Below, in pieces: positions 48,492-59,202 of a DNA stretch of 64,000 nucleotides (its first letter is position 1; each line of letters starts with the position of its first letter). The notes under the pieces are model-generated. The model was given only the letters and a program-made list of their open reading frames with translations. It was not told where the DNA came from and did not search any database. The stretch comes from Corynebacterium stercoris (GTDB lineage Bacteria; Actinomycetota; Actinomycetes; Mycobacteriales; Mycobacteriaceae). Where the stretch lies: the NCBI RefSeq assembly GCF_024160105.1, contig NZ_JAMFTQ010000007.1, positions 54,789 through 118,788 of the forward strand, in the 5' to 3' direction. The position numbers and the translations under genes were made by a program.

Positions 48492-48507
48492 AGTGACAGA
48501 AATCACA
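48492..48507. promoter_or_regulatory. Candidate GlxR/CRP site between acpS and accD1
   Basis: AGTGACAGAAATCACA keeps nine of ten outer bases of TGTGA-N6-TCACA. It lies about 20 bases from the acpS start and 95 bases from accD1, so either gene could be the target. Confidence 0.45.
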
Positions 48508-48536
48508 GAGTACCATATCAGCACCATAATGGCCCT

Positions 48537-48554
48537 ACTTACCGGACCGTAAGT
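48537..48554. promoter_or_regulatory. 18-base inverted repeat upstream of accD1
   Basis: ACTTAC-CGGACC-GTAAGT: two perfect 6-base arms about 50 bases before the accD1 start. In C. glutamicum accD1 and the fas genes are repressed by the TetR-type regulator FasR; this repeat is a candidate operator here, but I cannot confirm that it matches the known FasR site. Confidence 0.45.
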
Positions 48555-48601
48555 TACGTTTCCGTAGGTTCGGCAACTACTTTTGACCTCGAAAGCTTAA
48601 A

Positions 48602-50218
48602 GTGACGCCCATGACGCTCGCGAACCACACGAGTACGCCGCACACGACGGCGGAGAAGATCGAGGACCTGCGGCGCCGCCGCGCCGAGGCCCACGCCCCG
48701 ATGGGTGAGGCCGCCTACGAGAAAGTCCGCGACGCCGGGCGCATGACGGCGCGCGAACGGCTGGACTACATCCTGGACGAGGGCTCCTTCGTGGAGACGG
48801 ACATGCTCGCCCGCCACCGCACCCACGACTTCGGCATGTACGCCAAGCGCCCGGTCACGGACGGGATCGTGACGGGGTGGGGCACCATCGACGGCCGCGA
48901 GGTGTGCATCTTCTCCCAGGACGGCACCGTGTTCGGCGGCGCGCTCGGCGAAGTGTACGGCGAGAAGATGGTGAAGATCCAGGAGCTGGCTGTGACCACC
49001 GGCCGCCCGCTCATCGGCCTCTACGAGGGCGCGGGCGCGCGCATTCAGGACGGCGCGGTGTCGCTGGACTGGATCGCGCAGACTTTCTACCAGAACGTCC
49101 GCGCCTCCGGGGTCGTGCCGCAGATCTCCGTCATCCTCGGCGCGTGCGCGGGCGGCAACGCCTACTCCCCCGCGCTGACGGACTTCGTGGTCATGGTGGA
49201 CAAAACGTCGAAAATGTTCGTCACCGGCCCGGACGTGATCAAGACGGTCACCGGCGAGGAAATCACCCAGGAGGAGCTCGGCGGCGCGTGGACCCACATG
49301 ATCTCCGCAGGCAACTGCCACTATGTGGCGGAAACCGACGAGGAGGCGCTGAATTGGGTGATGGATTTGGTGGGGTACCTGCCGTCGAATAGCAAGGAAG
49401 CTCCGCCCGTGGTCGAGAGCTCCTTCGAGGATGCGGTGACCAGTGCCGACCTGGAGCTGGACACGCTGATGCCGGATTCGGCGAACCAGCCGTACGACGT
49501 GCGCGACGTGATCGCGCTGGTGGCGGACGGCGGCGAGTACCTGGAAATCATGCAGCAGCGCGCGGAGAACGTCGTGGTCGCGCTCGGCCACATCGACGGC
49601 CAGGCGGTGGGGTTCGTGGCCAATCAGCCGATGGTCAACGCCGGCTGCCTGGACATCGATTCCTCCGAGAAGGCGGCGCGGTTCGTGCGCACCTGCGACG
49701 CGTTCAACATCCCGATCGTGATGCTCGTCGACGTGCCCGGCTTCCTGCCCGGCGCGAGCCAGGAAGCCGACGGCATTCTGCGCCGCGGCGCGAAGCTGCT
49801 CTACGCCTACGGCGAGGCGACGGTGCCGAAGATCACCGTGACCATGCGCAAGGCGTACGGCGGCGCGTACTGCGTGATGGGGTCGAAAGGCCTCGGCGCG
49901 GACGTGAACTTGGCGTGGCCGACCGCGCAGATCGCGGTGATGGGCGCGGCTGGCGCCGTCGGTTTCATCAACCGCAAGGAGATCAAGGCAGCGCGCGAAT
50001 CGGGCATGGACGCCGAGGACCTCGCCGAGCTGATCGCCAGCTTCGAGCGCGAGTACGAAGACACGATCCTGAACCCGTACAACGCCGCCGAGCGCGGGCT
50101 CATCGACGCCGTGATCCTGCCCAGCGAAACCCGCACCGCCATCGCCGCCAACCTGCGCCTCTACCGCAACAAGACGGTCGCCCGCCCGGCGCGCAAGCAC
50201 GGCAATATCCCCCTCTAA
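48602..50218 (+). CDS. accD1: Acyl-CoA carboxylase beta subunit AccD1 (DtsR1)
   Basis: 538 aa carboxyltransferase of acetyl-CoA carboxylase, supplying malonyl-CoA. Full catalytic set: [18 protein letters not shown], first oxyanion loop [16 protein letters not shown] (near 180), [21 protein letters not shown], second oxyanion loop [19 protein letters not shown] (near 420), and the closing [12 protein letters not shown] at 48602 has GAAAG 6 bases upstream and is preferred to ATG at 48611. The fas gene follows 19 bases later, so carboxylase and synthase are co-transcribed. Confidence 0.94.
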   Translation: MTPMTLANHTSTPHTTAEKIEDLRRRRAEAHAPMGEAAYEKVRDAGRMTARERLDYILDEGSFVETDMLARHRTHDFGMYAKRPVTDGIVTGWGTIDGREVCIFSQDGTVFGGALGEVYGEKMVKIQELAVTTGRPLIGLYEGAGARIQDGAVSLDWIAQTFYQNVRASGVVPQISVILGACAGGNAYSPALTDFVVMVDKTSKMFVTGPDVIKTVTGEEITQEELGGAWTHMISAGNCHYVAETDEEALNWVMDLVGYLPSNSKEAPPVVESSFEDAVTSADLELDTLMPDSANQPYDVRDVIALVADGGEYLEIMQQRAENVVVALGHIDGQAVGFVANQPMVNAGCLDIDSSEKAARFVRTCDAFNIPIVMLVDVPGFLPGASQEADGILRRGAKLLYAYGEATVPKITVTMRKAYGGAYCVMGSKGLGADVNLAWPTAQIAVMGAAGAVGFINRKEIKAARESGMDAEDLAELIASFEREYEDTILNPYNAAERGLIDAVILPSETRTAIAANLRLYRNKTVARPARKHGNIPL

Positions 50219-50237
50219 CCTGCAGAAAGACAACGCG

Positions 50238-53200
50238 ATGCACCTCACTCCGATGCTTTCCATGACGCGCCCCGCCCTGATCTTCCCCGGCCAGGCCAGC
50301 GCGTGGCAGGCCGCGCTCTCCGACGCCGCCGCGTCCCCCGCCACCGCCGCGCGCCTGGGGCAATTACTTGACGACGCTCTGTTGCTCACCGGCCCCGTCG
50401 CCCGCCCCCTCGCCTCCGTGGTGCCGGGCGTGGCGGAGCGCCTGCGCGAGCTCATCGACCCGGACAGCGGCCCGGAACGCGCCGACATCGACGCGCTGCC
50501 GGCCGTGAGCGTGCCGGGCATCCTGCTCGCGCAGATTGCGATGGTGGAGCACCTGCGCGATCTCGGCCTCGACGTCGACGGTGCGATCAAGGACGGCCAC
50601 TCGCAGGGCGTGCTGGCCGTGGCCGCCGTCGAGGAGCCGGTGCAGGCGCTGGCCTTCGCGTTCCTCTTAGGCGCCGCCGCGTCGCAGGTGCACGGCGCGA
50701 CCGACGCCGCCCCGCGCATGCTGTCCGTGCGCGGCCTGCCGGCGCGCGAGCTCACCGAGCGCTTCGACGTTGCCGTAGTCAACGGCCCGCGCCACGCCAT
50801 CCTCGCAGGTACGCCGGAGGAGCTCGCCGACTCCCGCTCCGCCATCGAGGCGGAGGCGGAGGCGTACAACGCGAAGCTCGAGGCGGCGGAGTTCGGCGGT
50901 TCGGCGCTGGAGCCGGTCTTCGACATGCTCGACGTCGCCTACCCCTTCCACAGCGCGGAGAACCAGCCGGCAGTGGAGCTGGCCGCCGAGTGGGCTGAGT
51001 CTTGCGGCATTTCGCTTGCCACCCCGGGCAGCCCGCGCGAGCTGGCGCAGACGATTCTGGTGGACCGCTTCGATTTCCCGCAGCGCATCGCGAGCGCGCT
51101 TGAGCAGGGAGCGACGCACGTCGTCACGTTTGAGCGCGGCATCGCGTCGATCATCCGCACGCTGGTCGCGGGCGCGGGCGTGCCGGTGATCACGGCGGAT
51201 TCGGCGAAGGCGCGCGACCAGCTGGCCACCCCGGGTACCGAAATCCCGGCCGCGGCGGACTACGCCGATTTCGCGCCGCGCCTGGTACGGCTGCCGGACG
51301 GCCGCGTGCTCACCCAGACGCGCTTCTCCGCGGTCACGGGCCTGTCCCCCATCATCCTGGGCGGCATGACGCCGACGACCGCCGACGGCGAGATCGTCGC
51401 CGCCGCAGCCAACGCCGGGTACTGGACGGAGCTCGCCGGCGGCGGCATGTACTCCGAAGACGTGTTCAACGAGCACGTCGCCACGCTTGAGGCGCACCTC
51501 GAACCGGGCCGCACCGCCCAGTTCAACACCATGTTCTTCGACCGCTTCCTGTGGAACCTGCAGTTCGGCCAGACGCGCATGGTGCCCAAGGCCCGCGCGG
51601 CCGGCGCCCCGTTCAACGGCGTGTGCATCTCCGCCGGCATCCCGGAGGTGGAGGAGGCAACCGAGATCATCGCGGGCTTGCGTGCCGACGGCTTCCCTTA
51701 CGTCGCCTTCAAGCCGGGCACCGAGCAGCAGATCCGCGACGCGCTGAAGATCGCCGCCGCGAACCCGGAAATCCCGGTGATCCTCATGATCGAGGACGGT
51801 CACGCCGGCGGCCACCACTCCTGGGTGGACCTGGACGATATGCTGCTAGCCACCTACGCCGAGGTGCGCGCCCACCCGAACGCGCTGCTCACCGTCGGCG
51901 GCGGCGTGGCCACCCCCGAGCGCGCCGCAGAACTCATCACCGGCGAGTGGGCGACGCGCCACGGGCTGGTCGCCATGCCGGTGGACGGTGTCTTCCTCGG
52001 CACCGTCGCCATGGCAGCGAAGGAGGCGAAGGCCACCGACAGCGTGAAAGACCTGCTGGTGACCACCCCGGGCATCGACCCGGCGGACAACGGCGGCTGG
52101 GTCGCCCGCGGCACCGGCCGCGGCGGGGTCGCCTCGAGCCAGTCCCACCTGCTCGCGGACATCCACGACCTGGACAACGCATTCGCCAGGGCCGCGCGCC
52201 TGATCACCGGGCTTTCGAGCGACCAGTACGCCGCCCACCGCGAGGAAATCATCGAGGTCCTCGCCCCCACTTCGAAGCCGTTCTTCGGCGATGTCGAGGC
52301 GATGACGTACGCGGAGTGGCTCGAGCGCTTCGTGGCACTCGCCCACCCCTTCGTCGACAAGAGCTGGGATGCCCGCTTCCTGGCCGTGCTGCACCGCATC
52401 GAGGCGCGCCTGAACGACCGCGACCACGGGGAGATCGAAACTCTCTTCCCGTCGGATCAGGCGATTGATCCGAAGACTGCCGTCGAAAAGCTGCTGTGCG
52501 CGTACCCGCAGGCGCGCGAGCTGCACGTCTCCCCGCGCGACGCGGCCTGGTGGATCCAGCTGCACTACGCGTACCCGAAGCCGATGCCGTGGGTGCCGGC
52601 GATCGACGCGGATTTGAAGATGTGGTTTGGCAAGGACACGCTGTGGCAGGCACAGGACGAGCGCTACACGGCGGACCAGGTGCGCATCATTCCGGGGCCG
52701 GTGGCGGTTGCGGGCATCACGCAGAAGAACGAGCCGGTGGCGGAGCTGCTCGCCCGCTTCGAGGACGCCGCGACGCAGCAGCTGCTCGCTGCAGGCGCGG
52801 AGCCGACGGATGTCTTTGCCCGCCTGGAGGGCGCGGCGAGCGCGGAGGCGTTCATCACCGCCGCGCCGACGCTTATGTGGCACGGCCACCTCACGGCCAA
52901 CCCGGCGCACACGATGGACCCGTCAGCGTACGAGATCCTGCGCGACGACGACGGCTGGGCGATCCGTATCATCACCGATTCCTACTGGGACCACCTGCCG
53001 GAGGAGCAACGCCCGTTCTACGTGCGCGACGTGGTCATCCCGGTCGACCTGCCGGAAGGCACAGCCACGGGGGGCTCCCCGGTGGTCAGCGACGCGCGCC
53101 TGCCGAAGGCCGTGTTCGACCTGCTCGCAGGCCTTGCCGGCGTGGGCTCCGTGTCCGAGGCGGGCGACGAGATCACGGCGCTACCCACGCTTGTCGACGG

Positions 53201-56200
53201 CGTCGCCCACGCCACCTTCACCCTCCCCGCCTCCCTGCTCGCGGCGCACACCGCGGTGACGGGCGCGGCGCTGCCGACGGGCGAGAAATCGGTCGTCGGC
53301 ACGCCTGATGTCCTCGTCGGACCGTGCTGGCCCGCGATTTACACCGCGCTGGGCTCGGGAGAGCTCGCCGACGGCTTCCCCGTCATCGAGGGCCTGCTCA
53401 ACGCCGTGCACCTCGACCACGTCATCGACCTGCGCACGGAGCTCACTTCGCTTGCCGACGGCCGGACCATCCACGTCACCTCGTGGTGCTCGTCCATCGC
53501 GGAGAGCGCCTCCGGGCGCATCGTGACGGTGGAGCTGGAGCTTCGCGACGGCGACGGCGGCGACGTGGTGGCGACCCAGCTGCACCGCTTCGCCATTCGC
53601 GGCCGCGCCACCGTGAACACCCCGCCGGCCCAGGCGCCGGCGTACGGCGGCAGCCCGGACGCGGACAAGGTTGAGGCAACCCCGCGCAGCTTCGTCGACC
53701 GTGCGGTCGTGCGCGCCCCGCACGACATGACTCCGTTCGCCCTGGTGTCGGGCGATTACAACCCGATTCATACGTCGGCAAACGCGGCCGCCCTGGTGGG
53801 CCTGGACGCGCCGCTGGTGCACGGCATGTGGCTCTCCGCCACCGCCCAGCACCTCGCCGCGCGCCACGGCGCGGTGACCGGCTGGACGTACTCGATGTAC
53901 GGCATGGTGCAGCTCGACGACGAGGTGGAGATCACCGTCGAGCGCGTCGGGCGCGTGGGCATCCGGCCGGCGCTGGAGGTGACGTGCCGCATCGGCGGCG
54001 ACGTGGTCTCCCGCGGCCAGGCGCTGCTCGCCCAGCCGCGCACTGCCTACATCTACCCAGGACAAGGCATTCAGGCCGTGGGCATGGGCAAGGGCGACCG
54101 CGACGCGTGCCCGGCCGCGCGCGACGCGTGGCGCCGCGCCGACCGCCACACCCGCACCAAGCTCGGTTTTTCCATCCAGCGCATCGTGGACGAGAACCCC
54201 ACCGAGGTCACCGTCAAGGGCGAGGTGCACCGCCACCCGGACGGCGTGCTGCACCTCACCCAGTTCACCCAGGTCGCGCTGGCCGTGGTGGCCTACGCGC
54301 AGACCGAGCGCCTGCGAGTCGCCGACGCGCTGGGCGCCGACGCGATGTACGCCGGCCACTCCCTCGGCGAGTACACCGCGCTTGCCAGCCTGGGCAACAT
54401 CTTCGATCTCGAGGCCGTGATCGACATCGTCTACTCCCGCGGCTCCTCGATGGGCACGCTTGTGCCGCGCGACGCCGACGGCAACTCCGAGTACGCCATG
54501 GGCGCGCTGCGCCCGAACATGATCGGGGTGGCGGACGCTGACGTCGCCGCCTATGTTGCGCAGATCGCGGAGGAGACCGGCGAGTTCCTCGAGATCGTGA
54601 ACTACAACATCAAGGGCATGCAGTACTCCGTCGCCGGTACGAAGCGCGGCCTCGCGGAGCTGGCCCGGCGCGCCAACGGGGTGCGCGAGCGCGCTTACGT
54701 GCCTATCCCGGGCATCGACGTGCCCTTCCACTCCCGCGTGCTGCGCTCCGGCGTGCCGGAGTTCGCTGAGAAGCTCGACGAGCTGCTGCCGGCGCGCATC
54801 GACGTCGATGCACTCGTGGGCCGCTACGTGCCCAACCTGGTGGCGCGCCCCTTCGAACTCACCCAGGACTTCATCGACGCGATCAAGGCGGAGGTGCCTA
54901 CCGACGCTCTCGACAGCGCCTCCCCGGACACCATGGACCCCTCCGACCTGGCCCGCCTGCTGCTCATTGAGCTGTTGGCCTGGCAGTTCGCTTCCCCGGT
55001 GCGCTGGATTGAGACGCAGGACCTCCTCTTCACCCGCGTCGACCAGGTAATCGAGATGGGGCTCGCGTCCTCGCCTACGCTGACCAATCTGGCGAAGCGC
55101 GAGATGGACGTCATCGGCCACCACATCCCGGTGCTCAACGCCGAGGCGAATCAGGACAAGGTCATGCTTGCCGACGTCACCGCCGCACCCGAACCCGAGG
55201 AGGCCGACGAGGTTGAGGCGACGGCTCCGGAAGTGCCCGAAGCGGCTCCGACCGAACCCGCACCTGCTGCGCCCGCCGCTGCCCCCGCCGCAGCGCCGGC
55301 CTCCGCCGCGACGGACATCCCCTTCACCGCCGCGGACGCCGTCATGGTGCTCTTCGCCTTCCAGAACAAGCTGCGCATCGAGCAGATCACGGACGCGGAC
55401 ACGATCGAGGAGCTCACGGGCGGCGTGTCCAGCCGTCGCAACCAGCTGCTCATGGACATGTCGGCGGAGCTGGGCGTGCCGGCGATCGACGGCGCGGCGG
55501 AAGCGGGCGTCGCGACGCTGCGCGAGCGTGTGATCTCAGCCGCGCCGGGCTACACCCCCTTCGGCCCCGTGCTCGGCGAGGCGGTGTCGACGCGCCTGCG
55601 CCAGGTGCTCGGTGCAGCGGGACTGAAGCCCGCAGCCGTCGGCGAGCACGTCACCGGCGCGTGGGGGCTGCCCGCCTCGTGGGCGCCGCACGTCGAGACG
55701 GCGATCCTCCTGGGCACCCGCGAGGACGAATCGGTGCGCGGCGGCACCCTGGCCACACTCCCGGCGGTCGCGTCCAAGGCGGACGCGCACGCGCTCATCG
55801 ACGCCGCCATCGAGCAGGTGGCTGCGGCGAACGGTCAGGTGGTGAGCCGAGCGTCGGCAAGCACGGGCTCCGCCTCCGTGGTGGATTCGGCGGCGCTCGA
55901 CGCGTACCGCGCGGAAGTCACCGACGCCCTCGCCGCCACGGCGCGCACGCTGTTGGCGAAGCTCGGCATCGAGGACGAGCGCCCCGCGGTCGAGGCGAGC
56001 GACACCACCGTGCTCGACACCGTTGAGGCGGAGCTCGGCGCCGGCTGGGTTGCCCAGGTCACGCCCGCGTTCGACGCGCGCAGGGCAGTGCTTTTCGACG
56101 ATCGTTGGGCGCAAGCCCGCGAGGATCTCGCCCGCGTGGCGCTGGGGCAGGCGAATGTCGCGGTCAAGCGCTTCGCCGGCACGGGCCAGACCATCGCTGA

Positions 56201-59174
56201 GCAGGCGGCCTGGTATGCGGAGCACGGTTTCGCCGGCCCGCTGGAAGAGATTGCGTGCGCGGCGGTGCAGGCGCCGGAGCTCGCGTACGCGGACGATGTC
56301 GCGCTGGTGACGGGTGCCGCGCCGGGTTCGATCGCCACCGCCCTGGTGGAGCGCCTGCTGGGAGGCGGCGCGACGGTGATCATGACCGCTTCCCGAGTGG
56401 ACCAAAAGCGCAAGGAATTCGCGCGCAAGCTCTACCGCGACCACGCCGCCGCCGGCGCTGCGCTGTGGCTCGTGCCCGCGAACTTGAGCAGCTACCGCGA
56501 TGTCGACGCGCTTATCGAGTGGATCGGCGCCGAGCAGAAGGAGACGGTGGGCAACACCGTCAGGGTGCGCAAACCCGCACTCGTGCCGACGCTCGCCTTC
56601 CCCTTCGCCGCCCCGGGCGTCTCCGGCTCGCTGGCGGAGGTCGGCGGCAACGCCGAGACGCAGGCCCGCCTGCTGCTGTGGAGCGTGGAGCGCACCATCG
56701 CGGGGCTGTCGCGACTCGCGCAGAACGCGGACGTGCCGGTGCGCACCCACGTCGTGCTGCCGGGCAGCCCGAACCGCGGCACCTTCGGCGGCGACGGCGC
56801 GTACGGCGAGGTCAAGGCCGCCATGGATGCGATTGTGAACAAGTGGGCAGCTGAAACCGGCTGGCCTAACGGCGTGACGCTGGCGCAGGCGCGCATCGGC
56901 TGGGTTTCAGGCACGCACCTCATGGGCGTCAACGACATACTCATCCCCGCCGCGCGCGAGGCCGGCATCCACGTGTGGGACCCGGAAGAGATCTCCGGCG
57001 AGCTCATGGCGCTGGCCTCTGCCGACGCCCGTGAGCGCGCTGCGGAGGCCCCGATCGACCACGACCTCACCGGCGGGCTCGCCGACGCGGAGGTTTCCAT
57101 CGCCGAGCTCGCCCGCCGCGCCCGCGCCGACGAGACCGGCGGCGATTTTGCCGCGCAGACTGCCAGCACCGCGCCCGAAACCATCAAGGCGCTTCCGAAC
57201 GCCGCGAACCCGGCGCAGCCAAACGCGATCGAGGTCGGCGAGATTACGTGCCCGCTCGAAGACATGATTGTCATCTGCGGCGTAGGCGAGGTGTCCTCGT
57301 GGGGGTCAGGCAGGACGCGTCGGGAAGCGGAGTACGGCATCCGCCGCACCGGCGACGTCGAGCTCACCGCGGCCGGCGTGCTGGAGCTCGCCTGGATGAC
57401 GGGCCTGGTGCGCTGGGCGGAGGACCCGACGCCGGGCTGGTACGACCGGGACGGCGCGGAGGTCGCCGAGGAAGACATCTACGAGCGTTTTCGCGACGAA
57501 GTCGTCGCTCGCGCCGGCGTGCGCGAGCTCACGGACAAGTACTTCCTCACGGACCAGGGCTCGATCGACCTCACCGAGGTGTTCCTGGACAAGGACGTGA
57601 CGTTCACGGTGGCGTCGGAAAGCGAGGCGCGCGATTTCGCGGCGGCGGATCCGGAAAAGACCGTCGTCATGCAAGCCGACGGCGAGTGGACCGTGACGCG
57701 CCTGGCCGGGGCGAAGGCCGCGCTGCCTCGCAAGGCGACGCTGAGTCGCACCGTCGCGGGCCAGATGCCCGACGATTTCGACCCGGCGAACTGGGGTATC
57801 CCCGCGCAGATGATCGACAACATGGACCGCATCGCCGTGTGGAACCTGGTCACGGCCGTCGACGCGTTCATCTCGGCCGGCTTCACCCCGGCCGAGCTGC
57901 TGCGCGCCGTGCACCCGGCGGACGTCGCGTCGACGCAGGGCACCGGCGTGGGCGGCATGGAAAGCCTGCACAAGGTGTTCGTCTCCCGCTTTATCGGCGA
58001 GGACCGCCAGAGCGACATCCTGCAGGAATCCCTGCCGAACGTGATCGCGGCGCACGTTATGCAGTCCCTCGTCGGCGGCTACGGCTCGATGGTCCACCCG
58101 GTCGGCGCCTGCGCCACCGCGGCTGTCTCCGTCGAGGAGGCCGTGGACAAGATCGCGCTCGGCAAGGCCGATTTCGTGGTCGCCGGCGGCATCGACGACG
58201 TCCAGGTCGAATCCCTGCAGGGCTTCGGCGAGATGAACGCCACCGCCGAAACCGCCGCCATGCGCGCCCAGGGCATCGACGACCGCTTCATCTCCCGCGC
58301 CAACGACCGCCGCCGCGGCGGCTTCCTCGAGGCAGAAGGCGGCGGCACCGTGCTCGTCGCGCGCGCCTCCCTCGCGCTCGAGCTGGGGCTGCCGGTCCAC
58401 GCCGTGCTCGCGTACGCCTCCTCCTTCGGCGACGGCGCGCACACCTCCATCCCCGCGCCGGGCCTGGGCGTGCTCGCGGCCGCCCGCGGCGGCGAGGCGT
58501 CGCGCTTGGCTCGCTCGCTGCGCTCGCTGGGCCTTTCGCCTGACGACGTCCGCCTCTTGAGCAAGCACGACACCTCCACCAACGCGAACGATCCGAACGA
58601 GTCCGAGCTGCACTCCATCCTGTGGCCGGCGATCGGCCGCGATCCGCGCGCGCCGATGTACGTGATCTCGCAGAAAACGCTGACCGGCCACGCGAAGGCG
58701 GGCGCGGCGCTGCTGCAGATCGGCGGGCTCATCGATGCGCTGGCCGGCGGCACGCTGCCGGCGAACGCGTCGCTGGACTGTGTCGATCCGCTCATCGAGC
58801 CGAAGGCGCGCAACCTCGTGTGGCTGCGCGAGCCGCTCGACCTCGGCGCGGGCGGGGTGAAGGCGGCGGCGCTGACGTCGCTCGGCTTCGGCCACGTCGG
58901 CGCGCTGGTGGTCCTCGCCCACCCCGGCGTGTTCGAGGCCGCTGTGCGTGCCGACGCCGGTTCCCAAGCCGCCGACACCTGGCGCGAGCGCGCCAACGCC
59001 CGCCTGCGCGCGGGTGCAGAGCATCTCGAGGCCGGCATGGTGGGCCGCCGCGCCCTGTTCACCCAGGTGGAGAACCGCCGCTTCCACGAAGGCAACGCCC
59101 ACGACGGCGAGATCGCGCTACTGCTCGACCCGGACGCGCGCCTCGGCGAGGACGGTGTGTACCCGCGGGGTTAG
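50238..59174 (+). CDS. fas: Type I fatty acid synthase
   Basis: 2978 aa multidomain synthase making long-chain acyl-CoA, including mycolate precursors. Domains in order: acetyl transferase (GHSQG near 120), enoyl reductase (ILGGMTPTTADGEIV near 374), dehydratase with hot-dog His (LVHGMWLSA near 1195), malonyl/palmitoyl transferase (YAGHSLGEYTALAS near 1373), an Ala/Pro/Glu linker, carrier domain (GGVSSRRNQ near 1728, Ser for phosphopantetheine), ketoreductase (GDGAYGEVKAAMDAI near 2182), ketosynthase (GACATAAVSVEEA, Cys near 2623; KHDTSTNANDPNE near 2776; KTLTGHAKAG near 2813). No transferase domain for phosphopantetheine; AcpS does that. ATG at 50238 with weak AAAGA. Confidence 0.97.
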   Translation: MHLTPMLSMTRPALIFPGQASAWQAALSDAAASPATAARLGQLLDDALLLTGPVARPLASVVPGVAERLRELIDPDSGPERADIDALPAVSVPGILLAQIAMVEHLRDLGLDVDGAIKDGHSQGVLAVAAVEEPVQALAFAFLLGAAASQVHGATDAAPRMLSVRGLPARELTERFDVAVVNGPRHAILAGTPEELADSRSAIEAEAEAYNAKLEAAEFGGSALEPVFDMLDVAYPFHSAENQPAVELAAEWAESCGISLATPGSPRELAQTILVDRFDFPQRIASALEQGATHVVTFERGIASIIRTLVAGAGVPVITADSAKARDQLATPGTEIPAAADYADFAPRLVRLPDGRVLTQTRFSAVTGLSPIILGGMTPTTADGEIVAAAANAGYWTELAGGGMYSEDVFNEHVATLEAHLEPGRTAQFNTMFFDRFLWNLQFGQTRMVPKARAAGAPFNGVCISAGIPEVEEATEIIAGLRADGFPYVAFKPGTEQQIRDALKIAAANPEIPVILMIEDGHAGGHHSWVDLDDMLLATYAEVRAHPNALLTVGGGVATPERAAELITGEWATRHGLVAMPVDGVFLGTVAMAAKEAKATDSVKDLLVTTPGIDPADNGGWVARGTGRGGVASSQSHLLADIHDLDNAFARAARLITGLSSDQYAAHREEIIEVLAPTSKPFFGDVEAMTYAEWLERFVALAHPFVDKSWDARFLAVLHRIEARLNDRDHGEIETLFPSDQAIDPKTAVEKLLCAYPQARELHVSPRDAAWWIQLHYAYPKPMPWVPAIDADLKMWFGKDTLWQAQDERYTADQVRIIPGPVAVAGITQKNEPVAELLARFEDAATQQLLAAGAEPTDVFARLEGAASAEAFITAAPTLMWHGHLTANPAHTMDPSAYEILRDDDGWAIRIITDSYWDHLPEEQRPFYVRDVVIPVDLPEGTATGGSPVVSDARLPKAVFDLLAGLAGVGSVSEAGDEITALPTLVDGVAHATFTLPASLLAAHTAVTGAALPTGEKSVVGTPDVLVGPCWPAIYTALGSGELADGFPVIEGLLNAVHLDHVIDLRTELTSLADGRTIHVTSWCSSIAESASGRIVTVELELRDGDGGDVVATQLHRFAIRGRATVNTPPAQAPAYGGSPDADKVEATPRSFVDRAVVRAPHDMTPFALVSGDYNPIHTSANAAALVGLDAPLVHGMWLSATAQHLAARHGAVTGWTYSMYGMVQLDDEVEITVERVGRVGIRPALEVTCRIGGDVVSRGQALLAQPRTAYIYPGQGIQAVGMGKGDRDACPAARDAWRRADRHTRTKLGFSIQRIVDENPTEVTVKGEVHRHPDGVLHLTQFTQVALAVVAYAQTERLRVADALGADAMYAGHSLGEYTALASLGNIFDLEAVIDIVYSRGSSMGTLVPRDADGNSEYAMGALRPNMIGVADADVAAYVAQIAEETGEFLEIVNYNIKGMQYSVAGTKRGLAELARRANGVRERAYVPIPGIDVPFHSRVLRSGVPEFAEKLDELLPARIDVDALVGRYVPNLVARPFELTQDFIDAIKAEVPTDALDSASPDTMDPSDLARLLLIELLAWQFASPVRWIETQDLLFTRVDQVIEMGLASSPTLTNLAKREMDVIGHHIPVLNAEANQDKVMLADVTAAPEPEEADEVEATAPEVPEAAPTEPAPAAPAAAPAAAPASAATDIPFTAADAVMVLFAFQNKLRIEQITDADTIEELTGGVSSRRNQLLMDMSAELGVPAIDGAAEAGVATLRERVISAAPGYTPFGPVLGEAVSTRLRQVLGAAGLKPAAVGEHVTGAWGLPASWAPHVETAILLGTREDESVRGGTLATLPAVASKADAHALIDAAIEQVAAANGQVVSRASASTGSASVVDSAALDAYRAEVTDALAATARTLLAKLGIEDERPAVEASDTTVLDTVEAELGAGWVAQVTPAFDARRAVLFDDRWAQAREDLARVALGQANVAVKRFAGTGQTIAEQAAWYAEHGFAGPLEEIACAAVQAPELAYADDVALVTGAAPGSIATALVERLLGGGATVIMTASRVDQKRKEFARKLYRDHAAAGAALWLVPANLSSYRDVDALIEWIGAEQKETVGNTVRVRKPALVPTLAFPFAAPGVSGSLAEVGGNAETQARLLLWSVERTIAGLSRLAQNADVPVRTHVVLPGSPNRGTFGGDGAYGEVKAAMDAIVNKWAAETGWPNGVTLAQARIGWVSGTHLMGVNDILIPAAREAGIHVWDPEEISGELMALASADARERAAEAPIDHDLTGGLADAEVSIAELARRARADETGGDFAAQTASTAPETIKALPNAANPAQPNAIEVGEITCPLEDMIVICGVGEVSSWGSGRTRREAEYGIRRTGDVELTAAGVLELAWMTGLVRWAEDPTPGWYDRDGAEVAEEDIYERFRDEVVARAGVRELTDKYFLTDQGSIDLTEVFLDKDVTFTVASESEARDFAAADPEKTVVMQADGEWTVTRLAGAKAALPRKATLSRTVAGQMPDDFDPANWGIPAQMIDNMDRIAVWNLVTAVDAFISAGFTPAELLRAVHPADVASTQGTGVGGMESLHKVFVSRFIGEDRQSDILQESLPNVIAAHVMQSLVGGYGSMVHPVGACATAAVSVEEAVDKIALGKADFVVAGGIDDVQVESLQGFGEMNATAETAAMRAQGIDDRFISRANDRRRGGFLEAEGGGTVLVARASLALELGLPVHAVLAYASSFGDGAHTSIPAPGLGVLAAARGGEASRLARSLRSLGLSPDDVRLLSKHDTSTNANDPNESELHSILWPAIGRDPRAPMYVISQKTLTGHAKAGAALLQIGGLIDALAGGTLPANASLDCVDPLIEPKARNLVWLREPLDLGAGGVKAAALTSLGFGHVGALVVLAHPGVFEAAVRADAGSQAADTWRERANARLRAGAEHLEAGMVGRRALFTQVENRRFHEGNAHDGEIALLLDPDARLGEDGVYPRG

Positions 59175-59202
59175 TGCGGCGCGCGCCTAGTGCGGCGCGC
59201 CT
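59172..59202. repeat. Short direct repeat at the 3' end of fas
   Basis: Two tandem units TAGTGCGGCGCGC...CC start at the fas stop codon and at 59188. Each begins with a stop triplet. It looks like a small tandem duplication between convergent genes. Confidence 0.5.

Noticed and set aside
53181..55124. Minus-strand frame of 647 codons
   Set aside because: Antisense to the middle of fas; His/Arg/Val-rich without motifs.
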